From assembly GCA_902521005.1 (NCBI GenBank), contig CABYPZ010000003.1, positions 1 to 64,000 of the forward strand: a DNA stretch of 64,000 nt, in the 5' to 3' direction. A model generated the notes under the pieces. It searched no databases and was not told the DNA's origin. It worked only from the letters and a program-made list of their open reading frames with translations. This document shows, in pieces, positions 18,792-28,960 of the stretch. Position 1 is the stretch's first letter, and every line of letters starts with the position of its first letter. The DNA comes from an uncultured Pelagibacteraceae bacterium (GTDB lineage Bacteria; Pseudomonadota; Alphaproteobacteria; Pelagibacterales; Pelagibacteraceae). Both the position numbers and the translations under genes were made by a program.

Positions 18792-19394
18792 ATGAGTATT
18801 AAAAAAATAAGAAAAAGTTTAATTTATATAGTCTTTAGTTTTATACTATCAAGCAATGCATTTTCAATAAGTCCTAAAGATTTTGTTCAACAAACTGTAG
18901 ATGAAGCAGCAGTCGCTTTAGGTCAAAATATAAGTAAAGAACTTAAAATTGTTAAATTAAAAACAATCGCAAATAAATCGGTAGATATTGAAGGTATAGG
19001 ACTTTATTCAATTGGAAAAAGAAGAAAAGAATTAACCGACACCCAAAAAGAAGAGTATTTAGAAATTTTTACAAAGTATTTTTTAAAATCTTTTGCGAGT
19101 AGATTGGCTCAGTATTCTGATCCTAAAATTAGAGTAGAATCTGAAAAATATTTAAATAAAAAATATACAATGGTTTCAAGCGTTCTTGTTGCGACTGATG
19201 ATAAACCTGAGGTTAAAATTGACTGGAGAGTAATAACTAAAGATCCAGAAAATCCATTAATAATAGATGTAATAATTGAGGGTGTAAGTTTGGCAAAAGT
19301 TCAAAAAGAAGAATTCAATGCTATAATTCAAAATAATGACGAAGATATAAATGCTCTTTTCAAAAATCTTTTAGATTTCGTAAATAAAGATTAG
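18792..19394 (+). CDS. mlaC: MlaC/Ttg2D-family periplasmic phospholipid-binding protein
   Basis: Signal peptide, YLEIFTKYFLKSFASRLAQYSD, adjacent to mlaA. Confidence 0.82.
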   Translation: MSIKKIRKSLIYIVFSFILSSNAFSISPKDFVQQTVDEAAVALGQNISKELKIVKLKTIANKSVDIEGIGLYSIGKRRKELTDTQKEEYLEIFTKYFLKSFASRLAQYSDPKIRVESEKYLNKKYTMVSSVLVATDDKPEVKIDWRVITKDPENPLIIDVIIEGVSLAKVQKEEFNAIIQNNDEDINALFKNLLDFVNKD

Positions 19395-19400
19395 ATTTGG

Positions 19401-19474
19401 TGGGCCCGCCAGGACTCGAACCTGGGACCAATACATTATGAGTGTACTGCTCTAACCAACTGAGCTACAGGCCC
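19401..19474 (-). tRNA. tRNA with CAT anticodon (Ile2/lysidine candidate, or elongator Met)
   Basis: Minus strand GGGCCTGTAGCTCAGTTGGTTAGAGCAGTACACTCATAATGTATTGGTCCCAGGTTCGAGTCCTGGCGGGCCCA + encoded CCA (19398-19400); canonical cloverleaf; C4-G69/C5-G68 pairs resemble tRNA-Ile2. Confidence 0.93.
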
Positions 19475-19533
19475 AAAATTAAAATATTAAATATATCATT
19501 TTTAGGAAGTTATCAATTGTTGATTAAAAATGG

Positions 19534-19605
19534 TGGGCCGTGTTGGTTACGCTCCAACTACCCCTGCAATGTCAATGCAGTACTCTACTATTGAGCTAAC
19601 GGCCC
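19534..19605 (-). tRNA. tRNA-Val(GAC) with atypical D- and T-loops
   Basis: Minus strand GGGCCGTTAGCTCAATAGTAGAGTACTGCATTGACATTGCAGGGGTAGTTGGAGCGTAACCAACACGGCCCA + encoded CCA (19531-19533); all stems form, anticodon loop TTGACAT. Confidence 0.88.
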
Positions 19606-19607
19606 TT

Positions 19608-21443
19608 TTAACTTTCTAAGAAACTTTTTAGCTGTTTTGATCTACTAGGATGTTTTAATTTTCTAAGTGCTTTAGCCTCAATTTGTCTTATTCTCTCTCT
19701 TGTGACAGAAAACTGCAATCCAACTTCTTCAAGAGTATGATCAGTATTCATTCCAACACCAAATCTCATTCTTAAAACTCTTTCTTCTCTTGGGGTTAAT
19801 GTTGATAAGATTTTAGTAGTTGCTTCACTTAAGTTAGATTTTATAGCTTGTTCAAGTGGAGCTAATGCTTTTGTATCTTCAATAAAATCTCCCAAACTAC
19901 TATCTTCTTCGTCACCAACTGGTTTTTCTAATGACACAGGTTCTTTAGAAATCTTTAATACTTTTCTAACTTTATCTAATGGCATTCTTAATTTCTTTGC
20001 TAATTCTTCTGGGGTAGCTTCTCTTCCAAATTCACTCAATATCAATCTCTGAGTTCTAACAATCTTATTTATTGTTTCAATCATATGTACTGGAATTCTA
20101 ATTGTTCTTGCTTGGTCAGCAATTGATCTGGTAATAGCCTGTCTAATCCACCAAGTGGCATAAGTTGAAAACTTGTATCCTCTTCTATATTCAAATTTAT
20201 CAACTGCTTTCATCAAACCAATATTTCCCTCTTGAATTAAATCTAAAAATTGAAGACCTCTATTTGTATATTTTTTAGCAATAGATATAACTAACCTTAA
20301 GTTTGCCTCTACCATTTCTTTTTTGGCAATTCTTGATTCTTTTTCTCCTTTTTGAATTCTACTTACTAATTTTTTAAAATCTGTAACTGATACACCAAGT
20401 TTATTACTTATTTCTACCAATCTTTCTCTGATATTTTTAAACTCATCTTTATTTTTTTGGAAGAACTTTTTCCAGATTTCGTTAGTATTTAAAAAATTTT
20501 TTAAGTTTGGATTTATTTCATTTCCAACATAAAATTTAATAAATTCATCTCTGTTGATTTTATTATCTATAGCTAATCTTAAAAGATTTCCCTCCAAAGA
20601 AACGATCTTCTTGTTTTCTATATAATGTCTTTGAACTAAATCCTCTAAAACGGATGGAGAAAGTTGTAAGGTTTTAATATTTTCCAGAATACTTTCGACA
20701 ATTTTGTCATAATTTTTTTGTTTGGAATTTGAAAAAACATTTGAGTTTAATACACATTCAAGTTTTTCTTTTTGGTACTTAATTAATTTATTGTATTCTT
20801 TTGTTAGAGTATTAACTGTTTTTAGAACTTTTGGCTTAATCTCAGTTTCCATTGCTGCTAAAGTAGGATTGAACTCATCATCACTAACTTCAGAATTTTC
20901 TTCAGAATTTTCTTCAGCGTCATCGTTTTCACCTTTTTTTTGTTTAACACTGGTTCCTGTATCTTCATCTTCAGTATAATTAGTATCTATATCTATAATT
21001 TCTCTTACTAAAATTTCATCACTCTGTAATTTAATATTCCATTCAAAAAATTGTTGGGCTGTGATTGGACTTTGAGATAAAGCATTTAACATCACATCTT
21101 TTCCTGCTTCTATTCTTTTAGCAATTGCAATTTCTCCCTCTCTTGAGAGTAATTCAACTCCTCCCATTTCTCTAAGATACATTCTGATCGGATCATCACT
21201 TTTCTCTGCTGATTTACCTTCTTCTTTAGAACTTGAATCTTTTTTTCTTAAAACTTTGAAGTCTGATTTTTTTTCTACTAAAACTATTTTGTCATCTAAT
21301 ATATGAATAAATGCTTGGGCAAGATTCTCTTGTGATAAATTTCTTTTTCCTAAAGATTTATTTAATTCTTCATAAGTTATAAAACCTCTATGGACACCTC
21401 GGCCCATTAGTCTTGCAAACGATTTTGTAATAATTCTTTCCAC
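19608..21443 (-). CDS. rpoD: RNA polymerase primary sigma factor (sigma-70)
   Basis: Regions 1.2-4.2: [74 protein letters not shown]. Confidence 0.98.
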   Translation of the reverse strand: MERIITKSFARLMGRGVHRGFITYEELNKSLGKRNLSQENLAQAFIHILDDKIVLVEKKSDFKVLRKKDSSSKEEGKSAEKSDDPIRMYLREMGGVELLSREGEIAIAKRIEAGKDVMLNALSQSPITAQQFFEWNIKLQSDEILVREIIDIDTNYTEDEDTGTSVKQKKGENDDAEENSEENSEVSDDEFNPTLAAMETEIKPKVLKTVNTLTKEYNKLIKYQKEKLECVLNSNVFSNSKQKNYDKIVESILENIKTLQLSPSVLEDLVQRHYIENKKIVSLEGNLLRLAIDNKINRDEFIKFYVGNEINPNLKNFLNTNEIWKKFFQKNKDEFKNIRERLVEISNKLGVSVTDFKKLVSRIQKGEKESRIAKKEMVEANLRLVISIAKKYTNRGLQFLDLIQEGNIGLMKAVDKFEYRRGYKFSTYATWWIRQAITRSIADQARTIRIPVHMIETINKIVRTQRLILSEFGREATPEELAKKLRMPLDKVRKVLKISKEPVSLEKPVGDEEDSSLGDFIEDTKALAPLEQAIKSNLSEATTKILSTLTPREERVLRMRFGVGMNTDHTLEEVGLQFSVTRERIRQIEAKALRKLKHPSRSKQLKSFLES

Positions 21444-21510
21444 AGTAAAATAAGTTAGGAAGTCTTATATAATATCAAATCTAAAAAAATCCATCGTTAA
21501 TTTATTAAAT

Positions 21511-23283
21511 TTAGTTGATTTTTTGCAATTTTTTCAGCTCTTTAATTTCGTTAAATGTACTTTCGTTAAAATCTTTAGAAAACTTAGATTCTAATTCCTC
21601 GATTCTTACCTCAAGCTCATAGTTTTTGATATCTCTGATAATTTCATGCAACAATTCTATCTTTTCTCCGTTGTTATCTTCAACTTTATTTAGAACATAT
21701 TTTATTGATGCAAATTTTGTGATTTTTTCAATTATGTTCTGGTCTAGAGAAAGTTTTTCTAGGGTTATGTCTTTTTCATTAAATAATTTTCCTAAAATAC
21801 TTTCAAAAATTAATTTATTTTCTGTACTAAATAATTTTACATTTTGAATTAAATTTAAATTTTCTTTTAAAAGATCTAAGTTATTTATAACAATATATAA
21901 AAAAGAATATTCTTTTATCTCAATATAACTAAGATTTTTTGTTTCATTAAAAAACTTTTGGGTAGATTTTAACGATCTGGCCTTTGGTTTAAACTTATAT
22001 TTTCTTTCATTTGTGTTGGGTGTTAGGTTATGTATTTTTTCCAAATAATTCTCTAATACATATTTTTTTATAAACTCATCTTTTATAGAATTGGCGATTG
22101 ATCTAACTGTTTTTTCAAATATTGCTAATGAAGATGGATTATCCTCTACTTTATTTTTATAATGCTGAAATATAAAATTGTTAATTAAAACTTTATTAGT
22201 TTTGGTAAAATCAATAAAATAATCTTTACCATGTTTATTAACAAAGCTATCAGGATCTTCTTCATCTGGTAAAAATAAGAATGAAATATTTTTTTCAGGT
22301 TTTAATTCTTTGATTAAACTCTCGGCAGCTCTTAAGGCTGCTTTGTATCCACTTTCATCTCCATCAAAGCATATTACTATATCATCGTAAAATTGATTTA
22401 AAATTGACATTTGTTTTTCAGTAAGTGATGTTCCTAAATTGGCTACTGTATTATATATTCCCTTATTACTTAAGCTAACAACATCCATGTAACCTTCGAC
22501 TAGATAAATATAATCAATTTTATTTGAAAACTTTCTTGCAAAATCTAAATTGTATAAATTTGAACCTTTTTTAAAAAATGGTGTTTCAGGAGAATTGATA
22601 TATTTTGCAAAATTATTATTTTCTTTTATCTTTCTTCCACCTAGTGCGATTGGATAGCCGGTAATGCTATTAATAGGAAATACTACCCTTTCTTTAAATC
22701 TTTCAATTAAAACTTTTCTTTTTTCATCTAAATAAAATAATCCTGTTTCAAGTAAACTTTTTTGATTAAATCTACTTTCTAATTCTCTGACAAAAGAAGT
22801 ATTGGGTTGTACATAACCAATATTAAACTTTACTACTTCTTCTTTTGTTAAATTTCTTTTTTTGAGATATTCTTTAACAAATATAAGATCATTATTTTTT
22901 AAAAGTTCGTTGTGACAAAAATCTACATAGGTTTTAAAAATTTCAGAGTATTCTTTCCATTGATTTTCTCTTTCTTCATCTTTTTTTGTGAAAGTATATG
23001 TTTGCATTCCAGCTAAATTAGCTAAATATTTAACAGCCTCTCCAAATCTTAAGTTTTGGGTTTTCATTATAAAATCAAAAATATTCCCATGTTCAGAAGT
23101 ACTGAAACAATGATAAAAACCCTTTTCATCATTTACAGTAAACGATGGAGTTTTTTCAGTCTTAAAAGGTGACAAACCCACAAATTCTTTTCCTCTTTTT
23201 TTTAAACTTACTGTTTTAGAAACTACTGTAGAAACTTTTAATCTTGTTTTTATTTCTTCGAGATATTCCTTTGGGTACTTCAT
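21511..23283 (-). CDS. dnaG: DNA primase
   Basis: EKTPSFTVNDEKGFYHCFS, VEGYMDVVSLSNKGI, CFDGDESGYKAA Toprim. Confidence 0.96.
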   Translation of the reverse strand: MKYPKEYLEEIKTRLKVSTVVSKTVSLKKRGKEFVGLSPFKTEKTPSFTVNDEKGFYHCFSTSEHGNIFDFIMKTQNLRFGEAVKYLANLAGMQTYTFTKKDEERENQWKEYSEIFKTYVDFCHNELLKNNDLIFVKEYLKKRNLTKEEVVKFNIGYVQPNTSFVRELESRFNQKSLLETGLFYLDEKRKVLIERFKERVVFPINSITGYPIALGGRKIKENNNFAKYINSPETPFFKKGSNLYNLDFARKFSNKIDYIYLVEGYMDVVSLSNKGIYNTVANLGTSLTEKQMSILNQFYDDIVICFDGDESGYKAALRAAESLIKELKPEKNISFLFLPDEEDPDSFVNKHGKDYFIDFTKTNKVLINNFIFQHYKNKVEDNPSSLAIFEKTVRSIANSIKDEFIKKYVLENYLEKIHNLTPNTNERKYKFKPKARSLKSTQKFFNETKNLSYIEIKEYSFLYIVINNLDLLKENLNLIQNVKLFSTENKLIFESILGKLFNEKDITLEKLSLDQNIIEKITKFASIKYVLNKVEDNNGEKIELLHEIIRDIKNYELEVRIEELESKFSKDFNESTFNEIKELKKLQKIN

Positions 23284-23297
23284 AATAATATATGGCT

Positions 23298-23756
23298 TTA
23301 ACTTAACAAATCTTTTAAAATTTTACCTGCTTTTGAAAAATCTAAGTTATCAGAATAATCTTTTTTTAACTCTCCCATAATTTTTCCCATGTCCTTGATC
23401 GTTTGAGCGCCAATTTTAGTTTTAATATCTAAACAAATTTTTTTAATTTCCTCATCACTTAATTGTTTTGGTAAGTAGCTTGATAAAATCTCAAGTTCAC
23501 TTTCTTCGACTTTTAATAAATCATCTCTATTATTTTTTTTATAAATCTCAATTGATTCGGCTCTTTGTTTAATCATTTTTTTTAATAATTTTTTTATATC
23601 ATCATCCCCTGTTTCTTTCTTATCGGGTCCTGACCTGTTGGATATATCCAAATCTTTGATACCTGACAAAATTAACCTGTAAGTTGAGATTTTTGACTTA
23701 TCTTTAGCCTTTAAAGCTTCATTATAATCTGAATTAATTTTATTTTTGAGTTCCAT
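23298..23756 (-). CDS. yqeY: GatB/YqeY domain protein
   Basis: ALKAKDKSKISTYRLILSGIK, IEIYKKNNRDDLLKVEESELEILSSYLPKQLS. Confidence 0.92.
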   Translation of the reverse strand: MELKNKINSDYNEALKAKDKSKISTYRLILSGIKDLDISNRSGPDKKETGDDDIKKLLKKMIKQRAESIEIYKKNNRDDLLKVEESELEILSSYLPKQLSDEEIKKICLDIKTKIGAQTIKDMGKIMGELKKDYSDNLDFSKAGKILKDLLS

Positions 23757-23827
23757 AACTTATCCACTGTATAGAAAAATTTGTTTAAAAGAACAAATTG
23801 TATTTTAAAAAAATTACATTAGATCTG

Positions 23828-23856
23828 TTGCGTAAAATTTGGATTTATTGTATTAA
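23828..23856 (+). promoter_or_regulatory. Putative sigma70 promoter of carAB
   Basis: TTGCGT (23828-23833) - 17 nt - TATTAA (23851-23856). Confidence 0.5.
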
Positions 23857-23877
23857 CCTTTAACTCATGAGTTGTAA

Positions 23878-25071
23878 TTGACGTCAAAACAAAAAAATAA
23901 AAAATCAGTAAACTCAAAATTATCCCAAGCTATTTTAGTTTTAGACAATAAATCTATTTTTAAAGGTTTGGGCCTAGGCTACAAAGGTATAGCAACTGGT
24001 GAGGTATGCTTTAATACCTCAATTACCGGATATCAAGAGATTATTTCTGATCCATCTTACGCTGGGCAAATAATTAACTTTACTTTTCCACATATAGGGA
24101 ATGTTGGAACAAATAAAGAGGACATTGAGTCTGACAAAATTTGGACAAGAGGGGTAATATTTAATTCAGAGATTACAAGTCCATCTAATTATAGATCATT
24201 AAAAAATTTAGATGAGTGGTTAAGCAAAAATAAAATTGTAGGAATTACTGGATTAGATACTAGAAACCTAACTAATTATATAAGAGACAATGGTGCTCCT
24301 AGGGGAACAATTTCAAATACTAAAACAGGAAATTTTAACATAAAAAAATTAATTAATACGTCTTTAAAATGGCCTGGTTTAAAAGGATTAGATCTTGCAA
24401 AAGAAGTAAGTACAAAAAAAATTTACAAATGGAAAGGTTTAAAAACTTGGGTAAAAGGTAAGGGGTTTCAGAAAACAAATAAAAAAAATTACAAAATTAT
24501 CGCAATTGATTATGGAATAAAAAAAAATATTCTTAGATATTTTTCAAACTATAACTGTGAGGTTACAGTTGTTCCTTGCAAGCACTCATCTGATCAAATA
24601 TTAAATCTTAAACCACAGGGAATATTTTTATCAAATGGGCCGGGTGATCCTGCTGCAACAGGAAAATATTCTGTGAAAATTATCCAAGAACTAATTAAAA
24701 AAAATTTACCAGTTTTTGGAATTTGCCTAGGACATCAATTATTGGCACTAGCGCTTAATGCTAAAACAAAAAAAATGAAATTAGGACATAGGGGAGCCAA
24801 TCATCCAGTAAAAAATTTAATTAATAATAAAGTAGAAATTACAAGTCAAAACCATGGCTTTGAAGTTATTAAAGAAAGTCTTCCAAAAAATGTTGAGATT
24901 ACACATAAATCACTTTTTGATAATTCTATTGAAGGAATAAAATTAAAAAATAAACCTGTATATTCAGTCCAGTATCACCCAGAGTCAAATCCAGGACCTC
25001 AGGATAGTCACTACTTGTTTAATGAATTTATTAAAGATGTAAAAAAATATGCCAAAAAGAAAAGATATTAA
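23878..25071 (+). CDS. carA: Carbamoyl-phosphate synthase small subunit (TTG start)
   Basis: [59 protein letters not shown]; in-frame TAA at 23875-23877 directly before TTG. Confidence 0.96.
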   Translation: MTSKQKNKKSVNSKLSQAILVLDNKSIFKGLGLGYKGIATGEVCFNTSITGYQEIISDPSYAGQIINFTFPHIGNVGTNKEDIESDKIWTRGVIFNSEITSPSNYRSLKNLDEWLSKNKIVGITGLDTRNLTNYIRDNGAPRGTISNTKTGNFNIKKLINTSLKWPGLKGLDLAKEVSTKKIYKWKGLKTWVKGKGFQKTNKKNYKIIAIDYGIKKNILRYFSNYNCEVTVVPCKHSSDQILNLKPQGIFLSNGPGDPAATGKYSVKIIQELIKKNLPVFGICLGHQLLALALNAKTKKMKLGHRGANHPVKNLINNKVEITSQNHGFEVIKESLPKNVEITHKSLFDNSIEGIKLKNKPVYSVQYHPESNPGPQDSHYLFNEFIKDVKKYAKKKRY

Positions 25072-28000
25072 AAAAATTTTAGTTATAGGAGCAGGTCCAA
25101 TAATTATAGGTCAAGCATGTGAGTTTGATTATTCAGGGACCCAGGCTTGTAAAGCTTTAAAAGATGAGGGATATAAAGTGATATTAATTAATTCAAATCC
25201 TGCAACTATTATGACTGATCCCGAAGTTGCTGACAAAACCTACATTGAACCAATATCTATTAAGATTTTAGAAGAGGTAATAAAAAAAGAAAAGCCAGAT
25301 GCCATACTTCCAACTATGGGTGGTCAAACAGCATTAAATTTAGCAATCAATGCAGAAAAAGTTGGCTTGCTTAAAAAACATAAGATTGAACTAATTGGTG
25401 CAAATTCTAAAGCTATTCAAAATGCGGAGGATAGAAAAAAATTTAGAAAAAATATGTCTGATATTGGCATTGATCTGCCAAAGTCAGAAATTGTTAATAA
25501 ATTTAGTCAAGCTAACAAATGTCTAAAAAAAATTGGTTTACCTGCAATTATTCGCCCATCTTTTACATTGGGTGGACTGGGAGGAGGAATAGCTAAAAAT
25601 AAAAAAGAATTTTATAAAATAGTTAAAGAAGGTTTGCATGAGTCTCCACAAAATCAAGTTTTAGTGGAAGAATGTCTTGAAGGTTGGAAAGAATTTGAAA
25701 TGGAGGTAGTAAGGGATAGAAATGATAATTGCATTATTATTTGCTCGATAGAAAATATAGATCCTATGGGAATTCATACAGGAGACTCGGTTACTATTGC
25801 TCCAGCTTTAACTTTAACTGATAAAGAATATCAAGTGATGAGAAACGCTTCTATAGCTTGTCTTAGAAAAATTGGTGTAGAGACAGGAGGTTCAAATGTC
25901 CAGTTTGCAATAAATCCAAGAAACGGAAGAATGGTAATAATTGAAATGAACCCTAGAGTTTCAAGATCATCTGCATTAGCATCAAAAGCTACTGGCTTTC
26001 CAATAGCAAAAGTAGCTGCAAAATTAGCTGTTGGATATACATTAGATGAATTACAAAACGAAATTACAAAAGTAACTCCAGCATCATTTGAACCGACAAT
26101 TGATTATATTGTAACTAAGATACCAAGATTTACATTTGAAAAATTCTCAGACACAAAAGCAATTTTAGGAACTTCAATGAGGTCTGTTGGGGAAGCAATG
26201 GCAATTGGTAGAAATTTTAAAGAATCTTTTCAAAAAGCTTTGGTATCTTTAGAAACTGGACTATCTGGCCTAGATAATATATTTAATTTTTCAAAAAAAG
26301 AAATCTTACAAAAATTAAAAGTTAATATACCAAATAAATTATTGTTGATTGCAGAGGCTTTTAGAAAGAAAATTCCAATAAACAAAATATATCAGTTGTC
26401 AAAAGTCGATCCTTGGTTTTTAAACCAAATAAAAGAAATAGTCGATGAAGAGAATAAAATCATTGCATATGGCCTTCCAAAGTCTTTCGAAGGTTTTAAC
26501 AGAATAAAATCAATCGGTTTTTCAGATAAAAAATTATCTATTCTTTCTGGTTTGAAAGAAGAAGTTGTCAGATCAAAAAGGTCAGCTTTAAAAGTGTTTC
26601 CAGTGTTTAAAAAAGTAGATACCTGCGCAGCTGAGTTTAAATCTTTTACACCTTATATGTATTCAACATATCAGAGAAATTTTTCAATAAATACCGAGTG
26701 TGAAGCGAACCCAAGTGATAGAAAGAAAATTATCATTCTTGGGGGTGGTCCAAATAGAATTGGTCAGGGAATAGAATTTGATTATTGCTGTTGCCAGGCT
26801 AGTTTTTCTTTAAAAGAAGCTGGCTTTGAAACGATAATGGTTAATTGTAATCCTGAGACAGTTTCTACTGACTATGATACAAGTGATAGGCTTTATTTTG
26901 AGCCTTTAATTGAAGAGTTTGTACAAAATATAATTTTAAAAGAAAAATCAAAAGGAAATCTTTTAGGAGTTATTGCTCAGTTTGGTGGCCAAACTCCAAT
27001 TAAACTAGCCAAGTTTTTATATCAAAATAAATTACCAATTCTTGGAACCCAATATTCATCAATTGATCTTGCGGAAGATAGAGACAGATTTAGAGATTTA
27101 TTAATCAAATTAAAATTAAAACAAGCTGAAAGCGGGATAGCTTATAAATTTGATGAAGCTATAAGAATAACTGAAAATATTGGTTTGCCTGTAGTAGTTA
27201 GGCCTTCATATGTTTTGGGGGGAAGAGCTATGGAAATTGTTTATGACAAAAGCCAATTAAATCAATTTATTGATGAGGCATTTAAAGCATCAGAACAAAA
27301 TCCAATATTAATTGATAAGTTTATAGAAAATGCAATGGAAGTAGATGTTGATGCAATATCAGATGGAAAAGAAGTTTATGTTGCTGGTATTATGCAACAT
27401 ATTGAAGAGGCTGGAATTCATTCAGGTGATTCCGCTTGTTGTTTACCACCAATATCAATTAAAGATAATTTACTTAAAGAGATTAAAGTTCAAACTAGAA
27501 AATTAGCCTTAGCTTTAAAAGTAAAAGGCCTTCTTAACATTCAATATGCAATTAAAAATGACGAAATCTTCGTTATTGAGGTAAACCCAAGAGCTAGTAG
27601 AACAGTCCCTTTTGTATCAAAGGCTAATGGTATTCCGCTTGCTAAAATCGCTTCTAGAATTATGGCTGGAGAAAAACTATCCAAATATAAATTAAAATAT
27701 AAAACAAATAAAAGATTTGCAGTGAAAGAGGCTGTTTTTCCTTTTAATAAATTTCCTGACAGCGATGTACTGCTCGGCCCTGAAATGAAATCAACTGGAG
27801 AGGTTATGGGTTTTGATGATGATCTGGGAATGGCGATTGCAAAAAGTCAAATAGGTGCATCTAACTCATTGCCTACAAGTGGATTGGCATTTTTATCTGT
27901 AAAAAATTCTCATAAAAGAGAAATAGTTGATGTTGCAAAAAAATTAGCAAGATTAGGGTTTTCACTTTGTGGAACTAAAGGTACGGCAAGTATTATTAAA

Positions 28001-28273
28001 AAAAATGGAATGAAGTGCAGAGAAATAAATAAAGTAAGCAGTGGAAATCCACATATTGTAGATGTTTTAAATTCTAAAAAAATTTCATTAGTTATTAATA
28101 CTGGTGGAGGAAATAGTGAATATAGAATTAGTGATGCTAGAGCATTAAGAAGAGCTACGCTATTAAATAAAGTTCCATATTGTACCAATATGTCAACTGC
28201 ATATGCTTTCTTGGAGGGAATTAAATCTCTTAAAACAAAGAAACTTGAAGTAAAATCATTACAAGATAAATGA
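25049..28273 (+). CDS. carB: Carbamoyl-phosphate synthase large subunit
   Basis: [27 protein letters not shown]; duplicated ATP-grasp; C-terminal MGS-like domain. Confidence 0.98.
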   Translation: MPKRKDIKKILVIGAGPIIIGQACEFDYSGTQACKALKDEGYKVILINSNPATIMTDPEVADKTYIEPISIKILEEVIKKEKPDAILPTMGGQTALNLAINAEKVGLLKKHKIELIGANSKAIQNAEDRKKFRKNMSDIGIDLPKSEIVNKFSQANKCLKKIGLPAIIRPSFTLGGLGGGIAKNKKEFYKIVKEGLHESPQNQVLVEECLEGWKEFEMEVVRDRNDNCIIICSIENIDPMGIHTGDSVTIAPALTLTDKEYQVMRNASIACLRKIGVETGGSNVQFAINPRNGRMVIIEMNPRVSRSSALASKATGFPIAKVAAKLAVGYTLDELQNEITKVTPASFEPTIDYIVTKIPRFTFEKFSDTKAILGTSMRSVGEAMAIGRNFKESFQKALVSLETGLSGLDNIFNFSKKEILQKLKVNIPNKLLLIAEAFRKKIPINKIYQLSKVDPWFLNQIKEIVDEENKIIAYGLPKSFEGFNRIKSIGFSDKKLSILSGLKEEVVRSKRSALKVFPVFKKVDTCAAEFKSFTPYMYSTYQRNFSINTECEANPSDRKKIIILGGGPNRIGQGIEFDYCCCQASFSLKEAGFETIMVNCNPETVSTDYDTSDRLYFEPLIEEFVQNIILKEKSKGNLLGVIAQFGGQTPIKLAKFLYQNKLPILGTQYSSIDLAEDRDRFRDLLIKLKLKQAESGIAYKFDEAIRITENIGLPVVVRPSYVLGGRAMEIVYDKSQLNQFIDEAFKASEQNPILIDKFIENAMEVDVDAISDGKEVYVAGIMQHIEEAGIHSGDSACCLPPISIKDNLLKEIKVQTRKLALALKVKGLLNIQYAIKNDEIFVIEVNPRASRTVPFVSKANGIPLAKIASRIMAGEKLSKYKLKYKTNKRFAVKEAVFPFNKFPDSDVLLGPEMKSTGEVMGFDDDLGMAIAKSQIGASNSLPTSGLAFLSVKNSHKREIVDVAKKLARLGFSLCGTKGTASIIKKNGMKCREINKVSSGNPHIVDVLNSKKISLVINTGGGNSEYRISDARALRRATLLNKVPYCTNMSTAYAFLEGIKSLKTKKLEVKSLQDK

Positions 28274-28294
28274 TGTTTTATCTAAAAGATTGTT

Positions 28295-28960
28295 TTATAT
28301 ATTAACTTTCCAATCAGTCTTAAATGTTACGTAGTTTACTTGAAGACATCTTCTTTCTTTTTTGATTTCTTTCTTCTCCATACCATGCCATGTATTTGGA
28401 CCACTTGAAAAAAAATAGCCATAGTTATCTCTATAAGGAAGTGTTTTAATTTTTTTTAGATCTGCATTATAAAAATCTGTACCAAGCTCTTCACTTTCTT
28501 GATGTTTGTTCACAAACAGTAAACAAGATACTAGTTTTTCTTTAATATCACAGTGTGGTTTTAGCCAAAATCCCTTTCTATCACAGATAACTTCTACTCT
28601 AACATATGAGTTTGACAGATCTTTTCCTATGAAACTTGAAATTTTTTGATGGGTATTTTTATTTTGTAGTTCATTTATAAATTTGGTTAACTCAGGAAAT
28701 TGTTTTGAATTATCTTGTGTAACAAAGCATCTAAATTTTAGAGCTTTACCTCCGTCCGAGATCCCCTCTCTAAATGTTCCCTCTCCACCATCTATTGCTC
28801 TAGTACCATCGTAATTGAGATTATGTTCAATTGGGTTTGCTATGTCTGCATTAATAATTTCATTTATCTGTTCATCTGTTAAAGGTCTGTTTAATTCCCA
28901 GTGATCAAATGGATCTTCATATTTTGTAGAATTATTTGATAATGAATTTAAAAATGACAT
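28295..28960 (-). CDS. Putative 2-oxoglutarate/Fe(II)-dependent oxygenase-like protein
   Basis: LKPHCDIKEKLVSCLLFVN (HxD) and distal WHGMEKKEIKKERRCLQVNYV. Confidence 0.55.
   Translation of the reverse strand: MSFLNSLSNNSTKYEDPFDHWELNRPLTDEQINEIINADIANPIEHNLNYDGTRAIDGGEGTFREGISDGGKALKFRCFVTQDNSKQFPELTKFINELQNKNTHQKISSFIGKDLSNSYVRVEVICDRKGFWLKPHCDIKEKLVSCLLFVNKHQESEELGTDFYNADLKKIKTLPYRDNYGYFFSSGPNTWHGMEKKEIKKERRCLQVNYVTFKTDWKVNI

Noticed and set aside
20722-21847. Plus-strand ORFs over rpoD and dnaG
   Set aside because: Antisense shadow ORFs; Ser-rich stretch mirrors the acidic region of sigma-70.
27910-28188. 92-aa minus-strand ORF inside carB
   Set aside because: Antisense to conserved carB C-terminal domain.
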